A stretch of 64,000 nucleotides of DNA from Pseudomonadota bacterium (GCA_947455195.1 CANGMI010000007.1:148875-212874), one strand, 5' to 3'. Counted from the first letter of the stretch, positions 44,547 to 53,563 are shown. Notes: generated from the sequence alone by a model not told the origin. Program-made: numbers and translations.

Positions 44547-45022
44547 TGGCCGGGCACAGTCGTCCGGCGGGTGGCATCCGCCCGGGCCGGCGGCATCGTC
44601 AGCTGAGCGAGTGGGTGCTCGTTGTCCTTGCTGCCAGTGGCCTTCTGTGGCTACTCCTGCGCTTCGGCGGGAGCCCCGACTGCGACCCTGACGCCTGTGT
44701 CGCACGCTGGATTCCCGAAGTCCTCAAGGCGCACGGTGCGGCGGCGATGGCCGCTCTCGTCGTGCTCGGGAGCCTCTGGCAAGAACACGTGACGCGCGCC
44801 TGGCGTGCCCGCCGCAATCGCGCCGCAGGCGCTTTGCTGGTCCTGGGGGCTCTTCTGCTCGTAGGGACCGGCTGGGGGCTTTACTATCTGGGTGGCGAGT
44901 CGGCGCGGGCCTTCACGAGCACGCTTCACTGGATGCTCGGCATTGCCTGCATTCCGATCTTTCTGATGCATCTGATGCGAGGCCATCGCGCCCGCCACCC
45001 TCCCGATCTTCTACACGACTGA
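44546..45022 (+). CDS. Four-helix membrane protein, candidate di-haem cytochrome b
   Basis: 158 residues with four hydrophobic helices: about 22-39, 63-79, 94-115 and 126-144. Helix 2 is flanked by His63 and His81, helix 4 by His128 and His142 (14 apart), a spacing that suits two b haems across a membrane. A loop with CDPDAC lies between helices 1 and 2. It resembles small DUF4405/cytochrome b561-like proteins, but I do not recognise a defined family. It is the last gene of the Fur cassette, ATG overlapping the apbE stop, and could feed electrons to the FMN protein. Confidence 0.55.
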   Translation: MAGHSRPAGGIRPGRRHRQLSEWVLVVLAASGLLWLLLRFGGSPDCDPDACVARWIPEVLKAHGAAAMAALVVLGSLWQEHVTRAWRARRNRAAGALLVLGALLLVGTGWGLYYLGGESARAFTSTLHWMLGIACIPIFLMHLMRGHRARHPPDLLHD

Positions 45023-45031
45023 GTAGCCTTC

Positions 45032-45745
45032 ATGCGAAACAACGACCGCCGTCCCGATCAGTTGCGCCCCGTGCGTTTTACGCGTGGATTTACCCGCCAC
45101 GCCGAAGGCTCGGTGCTGGTCGAGTTTGGTGATACGCGGGTGCTGGTCACCGCCTCTGTCGAGGAGCGGCAACCGGGTCATCTGCGCGGTACCCAGCGCG
45201 GCTGGGTGACGGCCGAGTACGGGATGCTGCCTCGCGCGACCCACACGCGCTCCGACCGCGAGGCGGCACGGGGCAAGCAGTCGGGCCGTACCCAGGAGAT
45301 CCAGCGCCTCATTGGGCGGTCGCTCCGGGCCATCATCGACCTTGATGCGCTCGGCCCCCGCACGATCACCATCGACTGCGACGTGCTTCAGGCCGATGGT
45401 GGAACGCGAACAGCCGCGATCAGCGGCGCCTGGGTTGCCTTGAGCGATGCGATCGAGGGCCTCGTCAAGGCCGGCACCCTCGAGACGTCGCCGCTCCAGG
45501 CACAGGTAGCCGCGGTATCGGTGGGCATCGTTGCCGGGGAGCCCATGCTCGATCTGGACTACAGCGAGGATTCGAGCTGCGAAACCGACATGAACGTCGT
45601 GATGACTGGCGCCGGGGGCTTTGTCGAGATTCAAGGCACTGCCGAAGGCGTGGCATTTTCCGACTCGGAGCTGTCGCGACTGCTGGCGCTCGCCCGGGCT
45701 GGCATCGGCGAATTGCTCGCCGCTCAGCGTGCTGCGATTGCCTGA
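45032..45745 (+). CDS. rph: Ribonuclease PH
   Basis: 237 residues. The PH fold is clear: [53 protein letters not shown] and [18 protein letters not shown]. It trims tRNA 3' ends phosphorolytically. Its start is 9 bp after the cassette, so part of its expression may come by read-through from the Fur promoter, otherwise from an undetected site. It precedes rdgB and hemW. Confidence 0.97.
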   Translation: MRNNDRRPDQLRPVRFTRGFTRHAEGSVLVEFGDTRVLVTASVEERQPGHLRGTQRGWVTAEYGMLPRATHTRSDREAARGKQSGRTQEIQRLIGRSLRAIIDLDALGPRTITIDCDVLQADGGTRTAAISGAWVALSDAIEGLVKAGTLETSPLQAQVAAVSVGIVAGEPMLDLDYSEDSSCETDMNVVMTGAGGFVEIQGTAEGVAFSDSELSRLLALARAGIGELLAAQRAAIA

Positions 45746-45758
45746 CCGGGGCCCGCTC

Positions 45759-46343
45759 GTGAAACGCGTGATCCTCGCCTCCTCCAACGTCGGCAAACTG
45801 CGCGAATTCAGGCAGATGCTTGCGCCCCTCGCGATCGAACTCGTCCCGCAGCGTGAGTTGGGTATCGACGATGCCGAGGAGCCGTACCCGACCTTTGTCG
45901 AAAATGCACTGGCCAAGGCGCGACACGCGGCGCGCGCTGGTGGATTGCCCGCCATGGCGGATGACTCGGGCATCTGTGTTCCGGCCCTGGGTGGTGCGCC
46001 CGGCGTGCACTCTGCCCGCTTTGCCGGTGAGCCGCGGTCAGACGCGCGCAACAATGCCCGCCTGCTCGAGCAGATGGCCGGACATTCGGACCGCCGCGCT
46101 CATTACTACTGCGTCATCGTGCTCGTGCGAAGCGCCGAGGATCCCGAGCCGCTGATCGCAGACGGGCGCTGGCACGGCACGCTGGCCGGCGAGGCACGGG
46201 GCGAGGGTGGCTTTGGTTACGACCCGTGGTTCTTCCTGCCCGAACACGGATGTACGGCCGCCGAACTTTCCGCCGACGCGAAGAACCGGATCAGTCATCG
46301 AGCGCTGGCCCTGGCACGCCTGCTGGCCATGCTGAAGCCCTAG
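45759..46343 (+). CDS. rdgB: XTP/dITP diphosphatase (Ham1/RdgB)
   Basis: 194 residues. Ham1 motifs: ILASSNVGKLREF, ENALAKARHAAR, ADDSGICVPAL with catalytic Asp, and GGFGYDPWF. It hydrolyses non-canonical purine triphosphates. GTG 45759 is chosen because the conserved KRVILASSN begins one codon later, giving family length; it starts 13 bp after rph. It is followed immediately by hemW. Confidence 0.95.
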   Translation: MKRVILASSNVGKLREFRQMLAPLAIELVPQRELGIDDAEEPYPTFVENALAKARHAARAGGLPAMADDSGICVPALGGAPGVHSARFAGEPRSDARNNARLLEQMAGHSDRRAHYYCVIVLVRSAEDPEPLIADGRWHGTLAGEARGEGGFGYDPWFFLPEHGCTAAELSADAKNRISHRALALARLLAMLKP

Positions 46344-47552
46344 ATGATCCGGGAAACACGCATCGACCCGGCGAGCCTCACCGGAACGCGGCTCACGGCC
46401 CTGCCGCCTCTGTCACTGTATGTGCATGTGCCCTGGTGCGTGCGCAAGTGTCCGTATTGCGACTTCAATTCGCATGAGTGGCGCCCGGCCGGCGATGCGA
46501 CCGCTGCCATCCCCGAGGACGCTTACGCGCAGGCGCTGGTCGCCGACCTCGAGGCGGCCTTGCCCGGTATCTGGGGGCGTCGGATCGAGACCATCTTCTT
46601 CGGTGGCGGCACGCCAAGCCTGCTCTCCGGTGCTGCCCTCGAGCGCATCCTGTCGGCGATTCGAGCGCGGGTGACGGTGGTGCCTGGTGCTGAAATCACC
46701 CTCGAGGCCAATCCGGGCACCGTCGAGACCGCCCGATTCGAGCAGTTTCGCGATGCCGGCATCACGCGTCTGTCGGTGGGGGTTCAGAGTTTCGACGATG
46801 CCCATCTTTCCCGGCTCGGGCGCATTCATGGCGCTGACGACGCGCATCGAGCGATCGAAGCAGCCCTGCGTGCCATCGGCAACGTCAACCTCGACCTCAT
46901 GTATGCGCTGCCCGAACAGACGCTCGCGCAAGCCCGGGCCGACATCGAAACCGCCATTGCAAGCGGGGTTCCTCACCTGTCGGCGTATCACCTCACGCTC
47001 GAGCCGAACACCTGGTTTGCCACCCACCCGCCCCCCTTGCCCGACGAGGATCTGGCCTCCGACATTCAGGATCTGGTCGATCAGTCCTTGTCGGCAGCCG
47101 GGTTTGATCACTACGAGACCTCGGCGCATGCCCGACCCGGTGCCCGCTGTGCGCACAATCTCAATTACTGGCGGTTCGGCGACTATCTGGGCATCGGGGC
47201 GGGTGCCCATTCGAAGCTCTCGTTCCCGGGTCGAATCGTGCGGGAGGCACGCGTCCGCCTGCCGCGCGATTACATGCAGCGCGCCCTCGAGGGGCGTGCC
47301 GTTCAGTCCGCGCAGACCGTGGCGCGCGCTGACCTGCCGGGTGAATACATGATGAATGCGCTGCGTCTCACCGAGGGGTTCGAGATGGCGCAATTCACCG
47401 AGCGGACGGGTCTTGCTGCGAGTTCGCTTGCGCTCACGCTCGAGCAGGGCGAACGGCGAGGCTTGCTCACGCGCGATGCGGTGCGCGTCAGGCCCACCGA
47501 ATTGGGCCGACGTTTTCTCAATGACCTGCTGGCGTTGTTCCTGGCTCGCTGA
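46344..47552 (+). CDS. hemW: Radical SAM haem chaperone HemW
   Basis: 402 residues. The radical SAM cluster is Cys32, Cys36 and Cys39 in WCVRKCPYCDFNSH; GGGTPSLL and the HemW-type C-terminal domain follow. HemW binds haem and a [4Fe-4S] cluster and hands haem to respiratory enzymes such as those of this window's cox cluster. It starts on the base after the rdgB stop. Its last 35 bases overlap trmB, which is antisense. Confidence 0.95.
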   Translation: MIRETRIDPASLTGTRLTALPPLSLYVHVPWCVRKCPYCDFNSHEWRPAGDATAAIPEDAYAQALVADLEAALPGIWGRRIETIFFGGGTPSLLSGAALERILSAIRARVTVVPGAEITLEANPGTVETARFEQFRDAGITRLSVGVQSFDDAHLSRLGRIHGADDAHRAIEAALRAIGNVNLDLMYALPEQTLAQARADIETAIASGVPHLSAYHLTLEPNTWFATHPPPLPDEDLASDIQDLVDQSLSAAGFDHYETSAHARPGARCAHNLNYWRFGDYLGIGAGAHSKLSFPGRIVREARVRLPRDYMQRALEGRAVQSAQTVARADLPGEYMMNALRLTEGFEMAQFTERTGLAASSLALTLEQGERRGLLTRDAVRVRPTELGRRFLNDLLALFLAR

Positions 47553-48240
47553 GGTCGGCGGGGCGGCGGCGCAGGATCAGGTCGTGCACCACGTGTCCGA
47601 GTGCGAGTCCGCGGCGCTCGAAGCGTGTCAGGGGACGGGTGGCAGGGCGATCGGCAAATCCGCTGACGGTGTTCTCGAGCAGCGGTTCCCCGTTGACGAC
47701 CTCGAGCATGTGCAGCGCGTAGTCTTCCCAATCGGTTGCCATGTGCAGCATGCCACCAGGCTGCAACCGGCTTGCCATCAACCGAACGAGATCGGGCTGG
47801 ACGATACGTCGCTTGTGGTGTCGCTTCTTCGGCCACGGGTCGGGAAAGAAGAGATTGATCTGTGCGAGGGTCGCCGGGCGAATCATCCGCTCGAGAACCT
47901 CGACCGCGTCGTGCCGGATGACCCGGACGTTGGTGATCCGGGCCTCATCGAGTTGGCGCAGCAGACTGCCCACGCCCGGCAGATGGACCTCGATGCCGAT
48001 GAAATCCTTTTCCGGGTAGACCGCCGCGGTGGCCGCGAGCGAGTCACCCATGCCGAAACCAATCTCGAGGATGCGTGGTGCCGTACGGCTGAAGGCAGCA
48101 TCGAAATCGATTGGTGAATCGGTGGCGGCAATGCCCAGTCGTGGCAGCAGGTCGGTACAGGCACGCTCCTGGGCATCGGAAAATCGCCCCTGACGCAGCA
48201 CGAAACTGCGAATGGGTCTTGCGGTGACGGGTTCGGTCAT
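47518..48240 (-). CDS. trmB: tRNA (guanine(46)-N7)-methyltransferase
   Basis: 240 residues. The SAM motif LEIGFGMGDSLA and downstream FFPDPWPKKRHHKRRIV are diagnostic of TrmB. It methylates G46 of tRNA. It is convergent with hemW and overlaps its 3' end by 35 bp, so antisense effects are possible. It lies 59 bp after thiG on the same strand. Confidence 0.96.
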   Translation of the reverse strand: MTEPVTARPIRSFVLRQGRFSDAQERACTDLLPRLGIAATDSPIDFDAAFSRTAPRILEIGFGMGDSLAATAAVYPEKDFIGIEVHLPGVGSLLRQLDEARITNVRVIRHDAVEVLERMIRPATLAQINLFFPDPWPKKRHHKRRIVQPDLVRLMASRLQPGGMLHMATDWEDYALHMLEVVNGEPLLENTVSGFADRPATRPLTRFERRGLALGHVVHDLILRRRPADLSEPGTTPAGH

Positions 48241-48299
48241 GGTGCGCGTGCGCTGCGGTGTGGTGGCAGGCTCTGCCGATTGCGGCAGGACGAGGGCGC

Positions 48300-49091
48300 T
48301 CAGGTGGCGCGCGGCTCGATGAGTCCACCGACGGGCGAACTGGGGCTGGCTGAATAGAGCTTCCTGGGCATGCGCCCGGCAAGGAAGGCTTCGCGCCCGG
48401 CTTCGACAGCCTTGCGCATCGCGCGTGCCATGAGGATGGGGTCACGTGCCTTGGCAACAGCCGTGTTCATGAGGACCGCATCACAGCCCAGTTCCATCGC
48501 GATCGCGGCATCCGAAGCAGTACCGACACCGGCATCGACGACGACAGGCACGGTGGCCTTCTCGATGATCAGTTGCAGGTTCCATGGATTGAGAATCCCC
48601 ATGCCCGATCCGATGAGTGACGCGAGCGGCATGATCGCCACGCAACCGATGCGCTCGAGTTCCTGCGCCATGATCGGATCGTCGCTGCAGTAGACCATCA
48701 CCTTGAAACCGTCTGCCACGAGCGTTCGGGCAGCCGCCAGCGTTTCGATCATGTTAGGGAAGAGCGTTTGCGGATCACCCAGCACTTCGAGCTTTACCAG
48801 GTCGTGGCCATCGAGCAGTTCGCGCGCCAGTCGCAGGGTACGCACCGCATCTTCGGCGTTGTAGCAGCCTGCGGTATTGGGCAGATAGGTGAATTGAGAC
48901 GGCGGCAGGGCGTCGAGCAGTGAAGGCTCACCGGCGTTCTGGCCGATATTGGTGCGTCGTATGGCCACGGTCACGATCTGCGCGCCGCTGGCATCAATGG
49001 CCGCACGCGTCTCGGCAAAGTCACGGTACTTGCCGGTACCGATGAGCAGTCGGGATTCGAAGGTGCGACCGGCGATGACGAGAGGATCCAT
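48300..49091 (-). CDS. thiG: Thiazole synthase
   Basis: 263 residues. TIM-barrel signature: [36 protein letters not shown] with the Schiff-base Lys, and [30 protein letters not shown] for the phosphate site. It builds the thiazole of thiamine using ThiS thiocarboxylate, encoded just upstream. ATG 49091 follows thiS by 40 bp. No TPP riboswitch is recognisable in the short leader. Confidence 0.96.
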   Translation of the reverse strand: MDPLVIAGRTFESRLLIGTGKYRDFAETRAAIDASGAQIVTVAIRRTNIGQNAGEPSLLDALPPSQFTYLPNTAGCYNAEDAVRTLRLARELLDGHDLVKLEVLGDPQTLFPNMIETLAAARTLVADGFKVMVYCSDDPIMAQELERIGCVAIMPLASLIGSGMGILNPWNLQLIIEKATVPVVVDAGVGTASDAAIAMELGCDAVLMNTAVAKARDPILMARAMRKAVEAGREAFLAGRMPRKLYSASPSSPVGGLIEPRAT

Positions 49092-49131
49092 GGGGCGATG
49101 GTGTGGCGGCGGAATACGGTTTTCGAGTGTA

Positions 49132-49356
49132 TCAGCCGCCACCGACTGCTACGACGATTTCGAGCCGATCGCCCTCGGCGAGCGGCGTTTCCGCATGGGC
49201 GCTGCGGGGCACGATCTCGCCGTTGCGCTCGACGGCCACCTTGCGACCGGTGAGCCCGAGGTCGGCCAGCAGTGCCGTAACGCTGGCGCCTGCATGGCTC
49301 GTGTGGGCCGTGCCGTTGACGAACAGGGTGATGGTCTCGGGGAGGGGCATCGACAT
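49132..49356 (-). CDS. thiS: Sulfur carrier protein ThiS
   Basis: 74 residues. Ubiquitin-like fold ending in VVAVGGG, with the C-terminal Gly-Gly that is adenylated then thiocarboxylated. The partner adenylyltransferase could be the MoeB/ThiF protein at 4.6-5.4 kb. Start either 49356 or Met at 49350; neither has a ribosome site. It forms an operon with thiG. Confidence 0.9.
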   Translation of the reverse strand: MSMPLPETITLFVNGTAHTSHAGASVTALLADLGLTGRKVAVERNGEIVPRSAHAETPLAEGDRLEIVVAVGGG

Positions 49357-49470
49357 GCGGTGAAATCCGGGCAAAAGCAACCGACCAGGCGAGCCGCGAC
49401 TCTACAGCCGCCCATCCGTCAACCGATCATAGCACTGCTCCGTCCGCTGTCCTGATGCGTGCCCGACTGT

Positions 49471-50403
49471 TCAGGCGGGCGTGCCGACATCCTCTGCCGG
49501 CAGTCTTCCACCGCCCTTGCCGTCCAGCCGGACCTGCCCGGTGATGTCCTTCAGTTCGCTGCGCCGTGCATCGAGACGAATCTGGGAGCGCAGGGAATCG
49601 GTGCGCGGAGTCAGTTCGAACTCTGCAAGCCCCTCCAGCGAGCGGATGTACTTCATGCGTACCTTGTGCATGCCGTCAGTCTCGTCGAGCGAATAGTAGA
49701 CCGTGGCTCGTCCTGTATAGCCGCAGTCGCCATTCTGTCGCAGGTGGGCGAACACCAGTCGGTCTTCGCCGCCGCCAGTCGCCGTCGTGGCAGTCGACCA
49801 GTGCGTGAGCAGGTTGATGCCCTTGATCTTGTCGATCATCAGCGCCGAGGGGCGCACGAAACCGCCGAAGCTCTTCCAGTACCAGCCGCGATCGGGGCCG
49901 GCACTCTCATAGCGATCGACCGTGATGGCCTTGCTCGCTTCGCTGTCGGCATACCAGCAGGCACTGTAGGCCCAGGTCTTTCCCTCGATGGCCTTCAGCA
50001 TCGCCTCGAGGTGGCTGGGATGCCACCAGTCGTCATCGTCCAGGTAGGCCACCCGCTCCGAGCGGGCGAGGAACGACAACACCGTGCGCATCGACCCGCC
50101 AAACATGTTGGTATGCACGCCAGCGCCACGCAGGCTGGTGCTGTAGCCGATGTCGAGCCAGTGAACCGACAGGGTGGGGATGTCAGCCGTACTGCGGCGG
50201 ATCTGCTCGTGCAGCCACGGTATCTGCCCATAACGGTCCTGATCAACCCCGATCCAGACATCGACCCGCCGCGGGGTCGACCCCTTGAGGATGGTCTGAT
50301 CCGCAATCGACTGGACGGCCCGCAGGATCGTCGATCGCCCGACAGTCTGGATCACCGCCGTGACATCGGCTCGGGTAGTCAGATTGGGCAACACCGTCTC
50401 CAT
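49471..50403 (-). CDS. Family-2-like glycosyltransferase
   Basis: 310 residues. A nucleotide-sugar-binding fold with VDVWIGVDQDRYG, the D-x-D-type stretch YLDDDDWWHPSHLEAM and a downstream GGEDRLVF that fits the catalytic acidic residue. It lacks membrane segments. No other polysaccharide gene is nearby, so it is an orphan. The C-terminal 60 residues (from TPRTDSLRSQ) are polar and lie beyond the catalytic fold. Acceptor and sugar unknown. Confidence 0.75.
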   Translation of the reverse strand: METVLPNLTTRADVTAVIQTVGRSTILRAVQSIADQTILKGSTPRRVDVWIGVDQDRYGQIPWLHEQIRRSTADIPTLSVHWLDIGYSTSLRGAGVHTNMFGGSMRTVLSFLARSERVAYLDDDDWWHPSHLEAMLKAIEGKTWAYSACWYADSEASKAITVDRYESAGPDRGWYWKSFGGFVRPSALMIDKIKGINLLTHWSTATTATGGGEDRLVFAHLRQNGDCGYTGRATVYYSLDETDGMHKVRMKYIRSLEGLAEFELTPRTDSLRSQIRLDARRSELKDITGQVRLDGKGGGRLPAEDVGTPA

Positions 50404-50459
50404 GGGGCAAGGGCTTCCCGATCATAGCGACGGGGCTCGTCCCGGATTTCCGATCAGGG

Positions 50460-50487
50460 AAAAAGCAACAAAACTTATTGTGTTGCT
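50460..50487 (-). terminator. Terminator-like hairpin with T-run in leader of glycosyltransferase gene
   Basis: On the minus strand AGCAACA and TGTTGCT pair around a 10-base loop, and the stem is followed directly by five T residues. It lies 57-84 bases before the glycosyltransferase start, an AT-rich patch in otherwise GC-rich DNA. It may attenuate that gene. Confidence 0.55.
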
Positions 50488-50650
50488 GGAGCCCGCCGAC
50501 TGGCGCCTTGCCGCCATCGATCCAGGGCCGCCGGGCCGACCAGGACGGCAGCGCGGGTGTCGCGATCGGGCGACCTCGAGCGCTGCGGGCTGGCATCGGG
50601 AGGTCATTACCGCCCGGGCCCCCGGTGTGCAGTACAATCCGGAGCGCGTG

Positions 50651-50724
50651 GCGGGTGTAGTTCAATGGCAGAACGGCAGCTTCCCAAGCTGCATACGAGG
50701 GTTCGATTCCCTTCACCCGCTCCA
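50651..50724 (+). tRNA. tRNA-Gly (anticodon CCC)
   Basis: Cloverleaf by eye: acceptor GCGGGTG pairs with CACCCGC, D-arm GTTC/GAAC, anticodon stem GCAGC/GCTGC with loop TTCCCAA (CCC in the middle three positions), TPsiC loop TTCGATT, then T and an encoded CCA end. It reads GGG codons. It precedes the 5'-nucleotidase gene by 56 bp. Confidence 0.95.
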
Positions 50725-50780
50725 CTTGCCCCCTTTCGTCGCCTGTTTCCGCACCGCTCCCAGGGTGCCGCCCGAACCGC

Positions 50781-51686
50781 ATGCCGGCCAACCTCGATGA
50801 CGTTCTGGTAGTGGCGATTTCCTCGCGTGCCTTGTTCGACCTTGAAGAATCGAATCGGGTTTTCGAGGAGCGTGGGGTCGAGGCCTATCACGCCTACCAG
50901 CTCGCCCGCGAAGACGAGGTGCTCAAGCCCGGTGTGGCGTTCACGCTGGTCGAAAAGCTCCTGGCGCTCAACGTGCGTGAACCCGCGCGCCATCGGGTCG
51001 AGGTCGTGCTGCTGTCGCGAAACACGGCAGACACCGGGCTGCGGGTTTTCCATTCGATCCGGCACTACGGGCTCGACATCACTCGCGCCGTCTTCACGGG
51101 AGGCGAGAGCACCTACCCGTATGTACCCAGTTTTGGTACCCATCTTTTCCTGTCGACCAACCCACAGGACGTGCGCCGTGCTCTCGATGACGGGTTTGCT
51201 GCCGCCACGATCGTACCCTCGCATGTGGACCGGGCGGGTGAGCGCACCACGCAGCTGCGCATTGCGTTCGATGGCGATGCGGTCCTCTTCTCCGACGAGG
51301 CCGAGCGGGTCTACAAGCGTGATGGGCTGGATGCCTTTCATTCGAGCGAATCGAGTGCCGCTCGCGAGCCGCTCTCGGGTGGACCGTTCAAGACCTTTCT
51401 GTCGGCCTTGCATCGAATACAGTCCGAGTACCCGATGGAGCAGTCACCGATCCGCACGGCCCTCGTGACTGCCCGGGGCGCGCCTGCCCACGAGCGGGTG
51501 ATTCGTACGCTGCGCGCCTGGGAAATCCGCATCGACGAGGCGCTTTTTCTGGGTGGCCTCGACAAGGGTGAATTCCTCAAGACCTTTGGCGCCGACATCT
51601 ATTTCGACGATCAGACCCTGCATGTCGAGTCGGCACGACAGCATGTGGCCGCTGGCCATGTCCCTTTCGGGGTGTCAAATGCCTGA
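50781..51686 (+). CDS. 5'-nucleotidase (cytosolic NT5C1-like family)
   Basis: 301 residues. AISSRALFDLEESNRVF at the start, VVLLSRNTADTGLRVF, TGGESTYPYV and YFDDQTLHVE match the bacterial 5'-nucleotidase family related to NT5C1; the acidic residues would bind Mg. It dephosphorylates nucleoside monophosphates in the cytoplasm. The last 8 bases overlap mutY, so the two are likely coupled. A tRNA gene lies upstream. Confidence 0.88.
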   Translation: MPANLDDVLVVAISSRALFDLEESNRVFEERGVEAYHAYQLAREDEVLKPGVAFTLVEKLLALNVREPARHRVEVVLLSRNTADTGLRVFHSIRHYGLDITRAVFTGGESTYPYVPSFGTHLFLSTNPQDVRRALDDGFAAATIVPSHVDRAGERTTQLRIAFDGDAVLFSDEAERVYKRDGLDAFHSSESSAAREPLSGGPFKTFLSALHRIQSEYPMEQSPIRTALVTARGAPAHERVIRTLRAWEIRIDEALFLGGLDKGEFLKTFGADIYFDDQTLHVESARQHVAAGHVPFGVSNA

Positions 51687-52860
51687 CCCTGCCTCTGCGA
51701 AGCCGGCAGATGCTGCGCCGGTGTCCTTCGCGGAGCGTGTCGTCCGCTGGCAGCAGAAGCTGGGGCGTCACGACCTGCCCTGGCAGAACACCCGCGACCC
51801 GTACCGGATCTGGTTGTCCGAGATCATGCTGCAGCAGACGCAGGTGGGCACGGTCATCCCCTACTACGAGCGGTTCCTGGCGCGTTTTCCTGACATCGCA
51901 TCGCTGGCGGCGGCGCCGCTCGATACGGTGATGGAATGCTGGGCAGGTCTCGGCTATTACTCGAGAGCCCGCAATCTGCACCGCGCGGCGCGGCAGATGG
52001 TGGAGCTGCATGACGGGCGCATGCCGCGCACGCGCGAGGCGATCGAGCAGCTGCCCGGCATCGGACGCTCGACGGCAGCAGCCATCGCCACCTTCTCGTT
52101 CGGCGCGCGCGAGGCGATTCTGGACGGCAACGTCAAGCGCGTCCTTGCACGTCACCGGGCTGTCGCGGGGGACCCCGGATCGAGTGCGGTGCTCGCGCGG
52201 CTCTGGCAGATCGCCGAGTCGGCCTTGCCCCGTGCAGCGACCGACCTGTCGGGCGCCGATGGCCCTGCCTCTGTTCGACCGGCCGACGACTCGCCCGAAT
52301 CCCCAGAGGCGCCTGTACTTCGCGCCTACTGCCAGGGGCTCATGGATCTTGGTGCAACGGTATGCACGCGGGGCCAACCCGGTTGCCAGCGCTGTCCGGT
52401 CGCCGATGACTGCATGGCCCGATTGCAGGATCGGGTGCACGAACTGCCGGCGCCACGCGTGCGCCGGGCCCAGCCGATACGCGCTGCAACGATGCTCGTG
52501 CTGCGGCGCGATGACCAGGTGCTGCTCGAGCAGCGCCCGGCCCGGGGTATCTGGGGCGGTCTGTGGAGTCTTCCGGAACTCGATCCGGGCGCGGACGCCT
52601 CGCTCGTCGCACTGGAACGCTATGGCGTCGAAGTGCTCGAGGTATTCCCCCTGCCCGGGCTGCGCCACGGGTTCACGCATTTCACGCTCGATATCGCACC
52701 GCTGCATGTGAGGGTTCGCGACAGCGTCGCGCAGGTCGCCGAGCCAGCCACGCGATGGTTTGCGTTGACCGAGGCAGGCTCGGCAGCCGTTCCGGTGCCG
52801 GTGCGTCGGATCCTCCAGAGCCTTGCAACGCCGCTGCCGGACGACCTTCTGGCGGATTGA
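51679..52860 (+). CDS. mutY: A/G-specific adenine glycosylase
   Basis: 393 residues. Catalytic Glu48 in SEIMLQQTQV, helix-hairpin-helix LPGIGRSTAAAI (125-136), Asp149 in ILDGNVKR, and the [4Fe-4S] cluster Cys229, 236, 239, 245 with 6-2-5 spacing. A C-terminal MutT-like domain (about 262-393) with the LEQRPARGIWGGLWSLPE motif recognises 8-oxoG. A Pro/Asp-rich insert (188-212) interrupts the glycosylase domain. ATG 51679 overlaps the nucleotidase stop. Confidence 0.96.
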   Translation: MPDPASAKPADAAPVSFAERVVRWQQKLGRHDLPWQNTRDPYRIWLSEIMLQQTQVGTVIPYYERFLARFPDIASLAAAPLDTVMECWAGLGYYSRARNLHRAARQMVELHDGRMPRTREAIEQLPGIGRSTAAAIATFSFGAREAILDGNVKRVLARHRAVAGDPGSSAVLARLWQIAESALPRAATDLSGADGPASVRPADDSPESPEAPVLRAYCQGLMDLGATVCTRGQPGCQRCPVADDCMARLQDRVHELPAPRVRRAQPIRAATMLVLRRDDQVLLEQRPARGIWGGLWSLPELDPGADASLVALERYGVEVLEVFPLPGLRHGFTHFTLDIAPLHVRVRDSVAQVAEPATRWFALTEAGSAAVPVPVRRILQSLATPLPDDLLAD

Positions 52861-52960
52861 CGACGGGTTTCGATCCCGTCGCGGACGATGCGGGCGCCGG
52901 GTGGTGCGGGGTCGCGACTGTCCGATCGCTCGTAGTGAGCGGCCGGGCGCGCCGTCGACC

Positions 52961-53563
52961 TCAGCGGATCACGAGCCCGTGCTTTTCCAGAAACTGCATC
53001 AGGATCTGCAGCCGGGCGAGGCTGTCGTCAAGTTCCAGCAGTTGCTGCCTGATCGGCCCCGGCAGGGGCAGTATCTCGCTCAGGCGATGTCCGACCCAGC
53101 GCGCCGAGTCGGGTCGCTGCGGGTCGAGAAAGGGGGCTTCCTTCTGCTGGCTTGCCACGGCGTTGAGCAGTCGCACGCATGCCCTGTAGGCCTCGGGCAG
53201 CGGTGCGTCGTCGCCCGGAGGCAGGATCTGCACGCTGGCGACAATGAGGCCCTGACGCGTCGTTCTCGTGTCCAGGATACGAAACCGGTCGCCGCCTCGC
53301 GTGCGTGCGAGCAGCAGGCCCAGCTGCTCCATGTCGCAGTCGATGATGTGGGCCAGTGTGCCGACCCGGTCCGGTTCCGCGGGCACGCCGACTTCGGCGC
53401 CAGCCCGGATGCGGCATACGCCGAAGGGCGTACCCGTGCGCAGCGCGTTGCGAGCCATGTCGATGTAGCGCGCTTCGAAGATGCGAAGCGGCAGAAGCCC
53501 GTCCGGGAACAGTACCGTGTTCAGCGGGAAGATCGGTACTTCGTCGAGCACGACCTCGCTCAC
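52961..53563 (-). CDS. LON-like substrate-binding domain protein
   Basis: 200 residues. The N-terminal DEVPIFPLNTVLFPDGLLPLRIFEARY and the whole length match the Lon N-domain family as a free-standing protein, without ATPase or protease parts. Function unknown; it may bind unfolded or partner proteins. GTG 53563 overlaps the ubiX stop (GTGA), so it is coupled to ubiX. The upstream in-frame ATG at 53593 would lie inside ubiX. Confidence 0.8.
   Translation of the reverse strand: MSEVVLDEVPIFPLNTVLFPDGLLPLRIFEARYIDMARNALRTGTPFGVCRIRAGAEVGVPAEPDRVGTLAHIIDCDMEQLGLLLARTRGGDRFRILDTRTTRQGLIVASVQILPPGDDAPLPEAYRACVRLLNAVASQQKEAPFLDPQRPDSARWVGHRLSEILPLPGPIRQQLLELDDSLARLQILMQFLEKHGLVIR

Noticed and set aside
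49350..49470. Possible TPP riboswitch before thiS
   Set aside because: The leader is short, and no conserved thi-box core sequence was recognised.
50651..50724. tRNA-Gly as an attachment site of an integrated element
   Set aside because: No integrase, no repeat of the tRNA 3' end within the window, and the flanks are core genes.
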